This document shows positions 17,004 through 24,772 of a DNA stretch of 64,000 nucleotides, in pieces (the stretch's first letter is position 1; each line of letters starts with the position of its first letter). Position numbers and translations under genes: made by a program. The DNA lies in the NCBI GenBank assembly GCA_004144345.1, contig SEEL01000004.1:1-64000 (forward strand), given 5' to 3'. The notes below the pieces were generated by a model that saw only the letters and a list, made by a program, of their open reading frames with translations, was not told the DNA's origin and made no database searches. This DNA comes from Hyphomicrobiales bacterium (GTDB lineage Bacteria > Pseudomonadota > Alphaproteobacteria > Rhizobiales > Devosiaceae).

Positions 17004-17633
17004 TCAACCGATTGGCACCCCACCCGGCACGGCGCGCTTGGAAAGGCGAGACAGCGTGGACCGGGAGCAACCAGTGGCCCGAAGGATGGTATTCCAACTC
17101 TGCCCTGCCGCCAGCATTTCCACGATCGCAGCGTTGCGCTCCGTGTCTTCGGGGCGACCCCGATAGACTCCGCGTCCTTTCGCACCGGCAATCCCCTCCG
17201 TCTGCCGACGGCGTCGATCCTCGTAATCCTTGCGGGCAATCGCGGCGAGCATGTCGAGCATCATACTGTTGATCGCGTCAAACATGCGCTCCGTGAACTC
17301 GTCTGCGGTAGTCGCCAGACGCCAAGACGTGGGCAGGTCAAGCGCGACGACACGCACCCTGCGGGCCCTCAGTTCGGCACATAGCCGGTCCCAGTCTACC
17401 CCGTTGAGACGGCTGAGGCGGTCGACCTGCTCGACTAGCAGCACGTCCCCCGGCTTGCTGTCTGATAGGAGGCGGAACAGCTCAGGGCGCTGAAGGGACG
17501 CGCCGCTCTCGTTCTCGACGTAAGTGGCGGCAATGGTAAGGCCCCGTTCCGCGGCGAAAACGTCAAGGGCGGCGCGGGCACGATTGGCGTCCTGCTCTTT
17601 GGTAGATGCTCGTAAGTAGGCGCGGATGAACAT
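17004..17633 (-). CDS. Serine recombinase (resolvase/invertase family)
   Basis: This 209-residue protein has an N-terminal resolvase domain with catalytic Ser10 in YLRASTKEQD, the conserved DVLLVEQVDRLSRL segment, the long E-helix and a C-terminal HTH (NTILRATGCSRSTLSRLSKR). Length and organisation match small resolvases and invertases. It sits inside the tRNA-Leu element and may resolve dimers, invert a segment or have brought in part of the cargo. Repeated GGTTCGTTT motifs upstream of its start could be its operator or crossover region. Confidence 0.9.
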   Translation of the reverse strand: MFIRAYLRASTKEQDANRARAALDVFAAERGLTIAATYVENESGASLQRPELFRLLSDSKPGDVLLVEQVDRLSRLNGVDWDRLCAELRARRVRVVALDLPTSWRLATTADEFTERMFDAINSMMLDMLAAIARKDYEDRRRRQTEGIAGAKGRGVYRGRPEDTERNAAIVEMLAAGQSWNTILRATGCSRSTLSRLSKRAVPGGVPIG

Positions 17634-17646
17634 GACCTAGACCATC

Positions 17647-17712
17647 GGTTCGTTTTGGATGGTCTGATAATACATGGTTCGTTTAGGGTGTCAAATCTCA
17701 TTTATCGAACCA
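17647..17712. repeat. GGTTCGTTT repeats upstream of the serine recombinase
   Basis: GGTTCGTTT occurs at 17647-17655 and 17676-17684 in direct orientation, and its inverted form ATCGAACCA lies at 17704-17712. All sit within 80 bases upstream of the recombinase start. Such a cluster could be a resolvase binding (res-like) site or an autoregulatory operator. Confidence 0.5.
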
Positions 17713-17772
17713 CCTCATAGGGCGGTTCCGTTGAAGCACACCCTAGCGATCAACCTCCCACCATAGCGGTGA

Positions 17773-18087
17773 CTAGAGGCTACTGAGGTTGAGTTTGATC
17801 GCTGCCCGGGCCTTTCCGCGAACTGAAAGCTGCCATTGATTTCTGGGGTTCCGCAGCATCCAGCCTTCGTCGACCAGTCGCCGTCGCGCGAACCGGACGA
17901 CGTTGGGCCACACTACGTCCCTACTGGCATTCGGACGACGTAGGTGGGTTGCGACCCAGCCCAACTCAAAGTGTTCGGCCAGCGCGTCGTATGCCTCTTG
18001 GGCGGTAATGGGTTTCCCGCGCGCTCCAAGTAGGCGGAGGAGTGCCCATTCCACGTCCGCCTGTGGCGGGAGCAGTTGTGTGGTCAC
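17773..18087 (-). CDS. Mrr N-terminal-like winged-helix protein, stand-alone
   Basis: This 104-residue protein starts at GTG 18087, six bases after a strong AAGGAGG. It matches the winged-helix domain found at the N-terminus of Mrr-type restriction endonucleases: ADVEWALLRLLGARGKPITAQEAYDALAEHF, then FARRRLVDEGWMLRNPRNQWQLSVRGKA. The nuclease domain is missing. Single Mrr-N proteins may be DNA-binding regulators or specificity partners. It is divergent from the nuclease-helicase cassette, so it could regulate it (inference). Confidence 0.7.
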   Translation of the reverse strand: MTTQLLPPQADVEWALLRLLGARGKPITAQEAYDALAEHFELGWVATHLRRPNASRDVVWPNVVRFARRRLVDEGWMLRNPRNQWQLSVRGKARAAIKLNLSSL

Positions 18088-18188
18088 GTGCCCTCCTTCG
18101 CTTAGGCCGCCTAGTATCCGCTGGTTCAGGCGACCAGCAAGCCCCTGGGGGCGGCTTTGACCCCGGGGTAACGGGGGCGTCGGCGTCT

Positions 18189-18246
18189 CGCTGTCCAGGA
18201 AATAGGCCCTCAAATCTGGATGCAACTTTTGACCCCGAGGTCCGAC
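18189..18246 (+). repeat. Left copy of about 58-bp direct repeat flanking the nuclease-helicase cassette
   Basis: This aligns without gaps with 20859-20908 over the first 50 bases or so (about 80% identity by eye). Shared blocks are CGCTGTCCA, AGGCCCTCAAATC and CTTTTGACCCC. The first copy lies in the divergent promoter region and the second just past the helicase gene, bracketing exactly the two-gene cassette. A shorter CTTTGACCCC echo lies near 18155. Confidence 0.75.
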
Positions 18247-18346
18247 CAGCGACGCCGTCAATACTTTGCCCTGCCGGACTACTCCCCACTAGACCCACCC
18301 TTGCCTCAATGTTGCGACAATGGTTCATTGCTCGGGGGGTAGAACA

Positions 18347-18793
18347 TTGCGCGCATTCAATTGTTGGGCAGGGGTTCTAGCCATTCTCTGGAACACCCCT
18401 ATGATTGCTGGCGTCGCCCTTGGTGACCAGTGGAAGGAAAGTGACTATCGAGACGCCCTCTGCGAAGGCATGAGAATGGAGGTTACACTCCCGAAGCAGA
18501 GCCGGGCCGATTGCGTAAGCGACACCCATGCGATCGAGGTCGAGTTTGACAACAAGTGGAAAGAGGCAGTTGGTCAGGCGCTTACTTATGCGCAGCAGAC
18601 CGAGCTTATCCCAGGTATCATCCTGATCTGTCGACGCGCAGAGTCCAAATGCCGGGACGCGTCCCTCTTCATCCAAGAGACATTCTTGGCGTACGGGATC
18701 GAAGCCACAATCTGGGAGTGTTCAGCGAGTGATCGCACCCTTGCGGACTGCGTTGAGAAGTGGGTCTGCAAGGGCGGCGGCTGTTCGGACTGA
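18347..18793 (+). CDS. PD-(D/E)XK nuclease-like small protein, partner of the helicase
   Basis: With a TTG start at 18347 behind GGGGGGT the protein has 148 residues; ATG 18320 (157 residues) has no ribosome site. After a hydrophobic N-terminus resembling a signal peptide (AGVLAILWNTPMIAGVALG) comes a restriction-endonuclease-like core: WKESDY, SRADCVSDTHAIEVEF with Asp and Glu at the usual PD...ExK-like positions, DNKWKEAVGQALTYA, then the strand PGIILICRR. It is Cys-rich. The family is uncharacterised as far as I know. Its stop is three bases from the helicase start, so the pair is co-translated. Confidence 0.7.
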   Translation: MRAFNCWAGVLAILWNTPMIAGVALGDQWKESDYRDALCEGMRMEVTLPKQSRADCVSDTHAIEVEFDNKWKEAVGQALTYAQQTELIPGIILICRRAESKCRDASLFIQETFLAYGIEATIWECSASDRTLADCVEKWVCKGGGCSD

Positions 18794-18796
18794 TTG

Positions 18797-20731
18797 ATGG
18801 ATCGACCTCACATCTCAGCCTCGATCGACGACCTTGAGACTGCACTCGAGGAGGCAACCTCCCATGCAAACAACGTGCGCCTTGATGAGATTGCGTTTGA
18901 GCTGACATTTAGGAAGACCTCGCGGGCAAGGGAGCTTGCCCTCCACCTTGGCGAGCTACGCGCCGCCTCCCGCGATAAGCCCATAAATACAGCCCCATCC
19001 CACAGCGCGCGAGGGACGGTCACGCGCGCCGCGGGCCCAGCCGCCACGACCGTTAAGCGGCGACCCACTGCTGAGCAGGAGGCGGCCATTGCGGCATTTC
19101 GCAACGGCGGGTCGACGAAGATCAATGCATATGCGGGGACAGGCAAGACCTCGACGCTTGAGCTAATCGCTCATGCCTCCCCGAAGAGCGGCCAGTACAT
19201 CGCATTCAATCGCAGCATAGTCGCGGAGGCAAAGGGGCGCTTTCCAACCTCAGTGAACTGCTCCACGACGCACGGCTTGGCATTTCGCGCTACCCCAACG
19301 GACCTCCGTACGAATAGCGGCAAGATGACCGGCAAAACTAGTTCTAACCAGCTCGCCGAAATCCTGGGACTGACTAAGCTCTGGCGCGTGGACAAAGACC
19401 ACAGTTTGCAACCACGGTCGCAAGCGTTTCTCATCCTAGATACGATCCGGCGGTTCGCGCAAAGCGCTGATGACGACATCTTGCCCAAGCACGTTCCCCA
19501 TCACGGCTCGCTTCTGACCGCGTCATTGGACACCCTTGGGGAGGTGGAGCGGTTCGCAGTGAAGGGGGCCAAGCACGTATGGGGACGCATGACGGACCAC
19601 GCCGACCTCGTACCGCTTGGACACGATGGCTACTTGAAGCTCTGGGCGCTTTCCCGTCCCCAAATCGCCAGCGACTTCATACTTCTCGATGAGGCTCAGG
19701 ACACCAATCCGGCAGTGCTAGAAGTGCTGCGTCAACAATCGTCCCAGCTCGTGTACGTTGGAGACCGGTACCAGCAAATCTACGAGTGGCGGGGCGCGGT
19801 AAATGCGATGGAGCAGATTGCGACCGAGGAGACAGTCCGACTGACGCTTTCATTCCGGTTCGGGAGAGGGATTGCGGACGCGGCTTCAAGGGTTCTGGCG
19901 GAGCTTGGGGAAGGGGTTCCTCTGACCGGAAATGCCGATCTGCAAAGCCGCGTCGGCCACTGCGAACCGAGGGCGATACTCGCACGGACAAACGCGTCAG
20001 CAATGACTGCATTAGTCGAGGCGCTGAACGATGGGCGGAAGCCACACCTCGTTGGAGGTAACCGCGAGATGATGGAGATGCTGCGGGGTGTCCAGGACCT
20101 CAAGGAAGGCAATCCCAGTACCGTCGCGGAGTTCTTCGGGTTCCAGAACTGGGACGAAGTAGTCAGGTTTACGGATACCCCTGAGGGCGAACACCTTCTG
20201 ACGTTCGTAAACCTCGTGCAGAGTAGAGGCGAGCGCCAGCTGATGTGGGCTCTCAACCGAACCGTCGAGGAAGAGGAGTGTGACCTCGTCATTTCCACCG
20301 CCCACAAGGCGAAGGGCCGTGAGTGGCGCACCGTCCGGCTGATGGATGACTTCCTCAAGTCACGACCAGCAAGGGTCAGCGACCCCGGGAGCAAACTCAA
20401 ACAGGAGCAGGATCGCGCCGCAGAGCTGCGACTGTTCTATGTGGCGCTCACGCGCGCCCGCGATGTGGTGGACATTCCCGATCCCCTTTTTGCGCAGTTC
20501 GGGCTGCACACGTCCGGTGCGCGTCAGGCCCCAGGGACCATCCCTCCGGCCAACGAGGGGAGAACGAAGCAACCCACTAGTCCGGCTCCAACAAAAACCG
20601 AGCCATGGGCTCCCCCGAGCAACTGGTCACCACCCCAGCGGGGTCCGCAACTGGTTCGCGAGACCCCTCCCGCGAAGGCAGCAAAACCGACCCCGAAGAA
20701 AGGGTTCTTCCGGCGGCTGTTTGACCTCTAG
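18797..20731 (+). CDS. UvrD/Rep-family (superfamily 1) DNA helicase
   Basis: This 644-residue protein has about 90 N-terminal residues of unknown function. SF1A motifs follow in order: PTAEQEAAI (Q-like), AYAGTGKTSTL (Walker A), a helical insertion, LLDEAQDTNP (Walker B), VGDRYQQIYEWRGA (motif III), TLSFRFG (motif IV), VISTAHKAKGREW (motif V) and RLFYVALTRARDV (motif VI). The C-terminus is Pro/Lys-rich and ends in GFFRRLFDL. All catalytic motifs are intact. Pairing with a nuclease-like gene recalls Gabija-type logic (nuclease plus UvrD), but the nuclease family is different. Confidence 0.9.
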   Translation: MDRPHISASIDDLETALEEATSHANNVRLDEIAFELTFRKTSRARELALHLGELRAASRDKPINTAPSHSARGTVTRAAGPAATTVKRRPTAEQEAAIAAFRNGGSTKINAYAGTGKTSTLELIAHASPKSGQYIAFNRSIVAEAKGRFPTSVNCSTTHGLAFRATPTDLRTNSGKMTGKTSSNQLAEILGLTKLWRVDKDHSLQPRSQAFLILDTIRRFAQSADDDILPKHVPHHGSLLTASLDTLGEVERFAVKGAKHVWGRMTDHADLVPLGHDGYLKLWALSRPQIASDFILLDEAQDTNPAVLEVLRQQSSQLVYVGDRYQQIYEWRGAVNAMEQIATEETVRLTLSFRFGRGIADAASRVLAELGEGVPLTGNADLQSRVGHCEPRAILARTNASAMTALVEALNDGRKPHLVGGNREMMEMLRGVQDLKEGNPSTVAEFFGFQNWDEVVRFTDTPEGEHLLTFVNLVQSRGERQLMWALNRTVEEEECDLVISTAHKAKGREWRTVRLMDDFLKSRPARVSDPGSKLKQEQDRAAELRLFYVALTRARDVVDIPDPLFAQFGLHTSGARQAPGTIPPANEGRTKQPTSPAPTKTEPWAPPSNWSPPQRGPQLVRETPPAKAAKPTPKKGFFRRLFDL

Positions 20732-20858
20732 TCGCAGTCGACCACGTGCCAGCTACGAGGGCCGCTCACTGGAAGGATGCCCAGGATCGCGGATCAGGTT
20801 TTCAGGTCCCGCCAAAGGTGTCCGGAGGTATGCTCTACGGGACAGCATGCTCTCGCGG

Positions 20859-20916
20859 CGCTGTCCAAGGCACAGGCCCTCAAATCCGGCTACAGCTTTT
20901 GACCCCTGGGCCGACG
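20859..20916 (+). repeat. Right copy of the cassette-flanking direct repeat
   Basis: This is the second copy of the element at 18189-18246, sharing CGCTGTCCA, AGGCCCTCAAATC and CTTTTGACCCC. It ends one base before the stop codon of the convergent protease gene. The two copies could be target or recombination sites through which the two-gene cassette entered the island. Confidence 0.75.
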
Positions 20917-22518
20917 CTAAAACTGGCTTAGCTTGAACTTGGCAAAATCCACGTCACCCCTGGCTTTCGGGTAGTAAGTCGCGCTGTCTGCTATCGGTGC
21001 GACCGAGCGCTGAAATATCCCGTTCTTGTCGTGAGAGTGCCAGGCGCAAAAGCCTGGAGCATTCAGGAACAGTACCGAGTCTGCGCCTTGGTTCTTGGCC
21101 GTCGCGTCGACGACGCTATGGGCTTGGATCCTTCTGTCGAACTGCGTTCTACCGGTCGTATCGTCAAGCGTTGCAAACTCCGTGACGTACACAAATCTCG
21201 GCGTCTCCAAATTGAGTATTACCTGCCGAACGGGGTTCGATAGCCTGTTTCTCAGGCCGCGCCTCTTATACTTCCATCCATAGGTAAGGTACGTCCGCGC
21301 GACCACCTCGTTCGCCGCCAGCTTGGCCACGAAATCGTCTCCAAGGGGAATGGAACCGCCGCCGAGCTTTGCCTGATGCTTCGCTTGAAAGGCTGGCCAG
21401 TCAGCGGCGTAAGACCGAAGGTTGGACCACGAAAGCGCCTCGGCCTTCTCCGCTGGCAAATAGACTTTGCCTGGCAAGGGTATGATCAGATAGCTCGCGT
21501 TCTCTTCAATCGTATAGTGAGCCTCGTTCAAGGCGCTGCCCTGTCGCAATCCAACCCGTATGTTCGGGCCAATCTGATCGTCGTTAACGTAGAGGGCCTC
21601 AAGGTACTCGGCACGGGTGGGATTGGGGGGAAACGCTGCGGGTGCTGTGAGACGAAAGACCTGGCCAGTCGCGACTACCGCGTGGCCGACAGGTTGGTTG
21701 GGAAAGGTTAGGCCGACTATCACTGGAATGCCGGAGTCAACGTAGCGGTTGATGATGTCGTAGGGTCTAACCGCTCCCCAGGCCTGAGGACTCGCTGCAT
21801 AGTAGATTAGCGGCTCTCGCCCGGCTGCGCGAAGTGCAGCGACCATGTTATTAACGGTCAGTGACTCAGATCCCGCTGGCAACATTAGGTTGGTATGGGC
21901 TTCTGACTGAGCCAAAGCAGCGCGCGTGATGGAAACGGTCGAAAGCCATGGACCGCGGTGGCGCTGGTGGAAATGACGCGCCGCAACCCAGATCGTAGCC
22001 TGTGCGCAAGCCCCAACCCTCGAGTCTTGTTGCGTCATCGGCACACCCTCGACGCTCAGCTCTGCGCCCCAGACGTGATAGGTGTGTTTGCTGCGAACGA
22101 GTAGGTACCCCTCGTGACTTGCTGGTGCGGGAGGGGCGGCAAGCAGCGCCTGGCTGACAGGTGCTTGAGAGATCGGCCTGAGTACCACCTGGCCCAAGAA
22201 GGAGGATGCTTCAAGCTTGTTCGACAGCTCTTCAGCATCGGCCGTCGCGTTCACGAAAGAGATGTCGTTCCCGAAGAACAGCAATCTAGTACAAAGCTTG
22301 GTATGCCGGCGGAAGGTCGTGGAGTAGTACGCGGAGTAGGCCTCGCTAAAGTCGCGATCGAGATAGTCGTCCTCGACCAACACCGACAGTGCGCCAAGCT
22401 CCCGGAGCCTGGTCACGATCATCCCCGCAATATGCGGATTGGCCTGATCGACGGCTAAGCGATCTTCAAGCTTCTTCCAGTCGGCGTTTGAGCCGAGCGA
22501 TAAATAGTTGAATGCCAT
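20917..22518 (-). CDS. Papain/C39-like cysteine peptidase of unknown family
   Basis: This 533-residue cytoplasmic-looking protein (no signal peptide) has a candidate catalytic triad in a papain-like arrangement: Cys171 in SRVGACAQATIWVAARHF at the start of a helix, His279 in GHAVVATG, and Asp313 or Asp314 in YVNDDQIGPN; Gln163/164 could form the oxyanion hole. About 160 residues precede the catalytic domain and about 200 follow, with no recognised fold. It is the second gene of a two-gene operon, 30 bases after the small acidic protein. The target is unknown. Misassignment to a non-catalytic member is possible. Confidence 0.65.
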   Translation of the reverse strand: MAFNYLSLGSNADWKKLEDRLAVDQANPHIAGMIVTRLRELGALSVLVEDDYLDRDFSEAYSAYYSTTFRRHTKLCTRLLFFGNDISFVNATADAEELSNKLEASSFLGQVVLRPISQAPVSQALLAAPPAPASHEGYLLVRSKHTYHVWGAELSVEGVPMTQQDSRVGACAQATIWVAARHFHQRHRGPWLSTVSITRAALAQSEAHTNLMLPAGSESLTVNNMVAALRAAGREPLIYYAASPQAWGAVRPYDIINRYVDSGIPVIVGLTFPNQPVGHAVVATGQVFRLTAPAAFPPNPTRAEYLEALYVNDDQIGPNIRVGLRQGSALNEAHYTIEENASYLIIPLPGKVYLPAEKAEALSWSNLRSYAADWPAFQAKHQAKLGGGSIPLGDDFVAKLAANEVVARTYLTYGWKYKRRGLRNRLSNPVRQVILNLETPRFVYVTEFATLDDTTGRTQFDRRIQAHSVVDATAKNQGADSVLFLNAPGFCAWHSHDKNGIFQRSVAPIADSATYYPKARGDVDFAKFKLSQF

Positions 22519-22548
22519 CCGCCCCCCGCCGAATGACGCATGAGCGTG

Positions 22549-22761
22549 CTATCCGACGACGAGGTTTCCACTCATCTGTTCAGCTGCGCGGATGCGGGCG
22601 TCAATTTCTCGCATCTCATCAAGCGCGTCCTGGCTCACGGTCCAGCCTTGGCCGGGCGCGCGTTCCTCAGCGTCAATGTCTTCGACTTCAATATCGAGAT
22701 CGAGCTTCATTTCGATCGGGTTGCCCACCGGATCATTCTCCCTGAGTCGCCGAGTCGCCAT
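22549..22761 (-). CDS. Small acidic protein, partner of the cysteine peptidase
   Basis: I chose ATG 22761, giving 70 residues; an open extension to 22800 exists. The protein has a basic N-terminus (MATRRLREND), an acidic strand-like middle (MKLDLDIEVEDIDAEERAPG), a charged helix (SQDALDEMREIDARIRAAEQ) and ends in GNLVVG with a terminal Gly. I recognise no family. Conserved spacing to the peptidase gene suggests a substrate, inhibitor or modifier-like partner. This is inference from context only. Confidence 0.6.
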   Translation of the reverse strand: MATRRLRENDPVGNPIEMKLDLDIEVEDIDAEERAPGQGWTVSQDALDEMREIDARIRAAEQMSGNLVVG

Positions 22762-23105
22762 CGCTAACCCCTTGATTTGACTCCGAGTTCGGAAATCCAA
22801 CTAAATCAATAGCTTAGCCAGTAAACATGGTTTCTACGGGTTGTATTACACGAAATGTGTTTACGAGCCACGAAAATCTAGAGGGGAACGCACGAAATAC
22901 TGTCGCGTTCCGTTGAATACTATTGGATCTACATATACGGATCCAAATATGAAGATCCAAATACGCGGATCTGGACATTTTGAGTCGCATGTGAAACAAC
23001 ATCCGGGACCGAACGTCGGTCGCGGACTCTTGGCCCTAAGAAAAACGGGCCACCGGCTGGAACCCGGGAGCCCGTTCATCACAGCCCCTACCGGAGCCAA
23101 TTAAC
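22762..23105. other. AT-rich divergent promoter region
   Basis: These 344 bases separate the divergent peptidase operon and DGQHR gene and carry no gene. The region is clearly more AT-rich than the rest of the window and contains the GATCCAAATA repeat cluster. Promoters for both directions should lie here. Confidence 0.6.
22921..22973. promoter_or_regulatory. GATCCAAATA repeat cluster (candidate operator)
   Basis: GATCCAAATA occurs at 22940-22949 and 22954-22963, 14 bases apart. An inverted form, TATTGGATC, lies at 22921-22929 and a further GGATCT at 22968-22973. The array of direct and inverted half-sites in the divergent region suggests cooperative repressor binding controlling both transcripts. 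Confidence 0.55.
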
Positions 23106-24323
23106 ATGCATACCATTCTCGAACGTCCAGTGGAAGAAAACTCGATGGCCATTCGCCCTACATTCTCGCCACCTCCCGGCCCCTTCACGGCCCCACCCTC
23201 AATACCCGTAATCATGGGGCCGAAGTTGATCCGGGCCGACGTGCCGATCGTAACGGGTTTCATTCCCGCCGGGGCACTGATCCCGAACAACTATGTGGTG
23301 CCCCACAGGGACCCGCGAACTAACAAGGGCTACCAGCGGTTGCCCCAAGAGACGCGCATTAACGAGCTTGCCGTGGATCTCCGAAAGGGGCGCGTCGACC
23401 TACCGACATCGATCCTCCTCAACATCCGCAACCGCGAGGCAAGGCGCGCATTCCAAGACGGCGTGCTGAACCTCTCGCCCCTAAGCGAAAGCGGCGTGAA
23501 GCTTGGATACGAGCCGAAGTTTTACGTTGTGGATGGTCAGCACCGCATTCTCGCACTCAAGCGGCTGATCGAAGAGTTCGAGGAGGAGAGGTGGTCCAAG
23601 TACGAAATTCCCTTCACCTGCATGTTGGGTGCAACCGAAGAGGAGGAGATGGATCAATTCTATATCGTCAACTCTAAAGCCAAATCGGTCCGTACCGATC
23701 TCGCCTACGAGCTTCTGTCTCAGCGGGCAAAGGACCCGGAGGTGATGGAGTCTCTTGTGGAGCGCGGGCGCGATTGGCAGGTGTTAGCGCAAAACATCGT
23801 CCATCAACTCGGGGAAAAGAGTCCGGTATGGCGCGGAAGGATCCGGTTCGCCGCCATGGAAAAGGGCGACACGGTCATGCCCTCTGCTTCGATGGTTTCC
23901 TCACTCAAGCAGGTCCTCGCCTCACCGTACTTCAAGGCCCTAGGCGAAGACCACCAGGTCAGCATTCTCGATGCATACTGGCGGGGTCTCCGGGACATCT
24001 TCCCCGAGGCTTTCGACGATGCGACCAATTTCTCTATTCAGAAGGGCATCGGCGTAACCGTATTGCACACGATCCTAACGCAGGTGGTCGAGATAGCACG
24101 GTCTGGCGGTCACTCAGTGACAGAGGCCGAGACGTACTCCAAGATCGTGCGGAAGGCCGTGGAGCAACTTGAAGGTGAGAACGCTTCGGGCGATCCGGTG
24201 AGCGGGCTCAACTTTTGGCGGGCCGCACCGCTGGGAGCGGCGGGCAGCTTCTCGAGCAGTGCCGGGCGGCGCGTTCTTATCGCCAAAATGCAGCAGCGGC
24301 TGCCCAAAATAAGCGTGCAGTGA
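23106..24323 (+). CDS. DGQHR-domain protein (DndB/DpdB-like)
   Basis: This 405-residue protein has the signature VVDGQHRILALKRLIEEF at residues 141-158, preceded by LPQETRINELAVDLRKGRVDLPTSILLNI as in ParB-like DGQHR proteins, and followed by QFYIVNSKAKSVRTDLAYELL. DGQHR proteins include DndB, the repressor of phosphorothioation genes, and DpdB of 7-deazaguanine DNA modification. No dnd or dpd partners are nearby, so this is an orphan. ATG 23106 is used; ATG 23145 is an alternative. It is divergent from the peptidase operon behind the repeat cluster. Confidence 0.85.
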   Translation: MHTILERPVEENSMAIRPTFSPPPGPFTAPPSIPVIMGPKLIRADVPIVTGFIPAGALIPNNYVVPHRDPRTNKGYQRLPQETRINELAVDLRKGRVDLPTSILLNIRNREARRAFQDGVLNLSPLSESGVKLGYEPKFYVVDGQHRILALKRLIEEFEEERWSKYEIPFTCMLGATEEEEMDQFYIVNSKAKSVRTDLAYELLSQRAKDPEVMESLVERGRDWQVLAQNIVHQLGEKSPVWRGRIRFAAMEKGDTVMPSASMVSSLKQVLASPYFKALGEDHQVSILDAYWRGLRDIFPEAFDDATNFSIQKGIGVTVLHTILTQVVEIARSGGHSVTEAETYSKIVRKAVEQLEGENASGDPVSGLNFWRAAPLGAAGSFSSSAGRRVLIAKMQQRLPKISVQ

Positions 24324-24475
24324 CTAGCCTCGTCTTAACCACGACGAACTGAACTTGGGGGCCCCCGCCAGATTGGGGGTCCCGGCTTGTGGCTGACCCA
24401 CTGATGTGTCACACACATCTCACTCGGTGAGCGAAAAACGTCAACCTTATCAATGAGCAAGTAGTCGGTCGGGCC

Positions 24476-24496
24476 AGTCCTCTCCAGGGCACCATC
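24476..24496 (+). repeat. attR core
   Basis: This is a perfect copy of the 21-bp tRNA-Leu 3' end at 13438-13458. No other part of the tRNA is present here, as expected for the distal junction. A TTTTT run follows directly (24498-24502 area), probably the original tRNA terminator. Confidence 0.93.
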
Positions 24497-24772
24497 TTTT
24501 TCCTCGCTTCAGTTGGATCAAGAACCTAAGCGCGACCGACGCTTTGCCTGGGTAACGGCTCCTCAGCACCGTAGTTCGTCCAACGCATTCCTGCCGATGT
24601 CAGGAAGCGCGTAGATGGTTTGCGTCTGGCGATCTCCCCTTGGCGTTGAGTTCTCCCTTCGCACCGACGTCCCGTGCCAGCCCGTCCATTGACGACGCTA
24701 GTGCTCTTGCCCATGCGCCCAAAAGGGGGTGGGACCACGTCGAGCCGCTGGCTTGCGGGCTCGTAAACGCTC
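24497..24772. other. Gap downstream of attR
   Basis: I find no supported gene in these 276 bases; short open frames on the minus strand lack start signals and codon bias. Together with the stretch before attR (24324-24475, also empty), this leaves about 450 bases without genes at the right junction. Confidence 0.5.

Larger units (their letters stand above)
13438..24496. mobile_element. tRNA-Leu-integrated element (about 11 kb) with genome-conflict cargo
   Basis: The element lies between a 21-bp perfect direct repeat, one copy in tRNA-Leu(CAG) (13438-13458) and one at 24476-24496. A tyrosine integrase is the first gene inside, directly beside the tRNA, the standard layout for a tRNA-integrated island. 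Cargo includes a serine recombinase, a methyltransferase remnant, an Mrr-N protein, a nuclease-helicase pair, a protease operon and a DGQHR protein. No conjugation, replication or structural phage genes are visible. It may be mobilised by a helper or be a degraded island. Confidence 0.9.
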
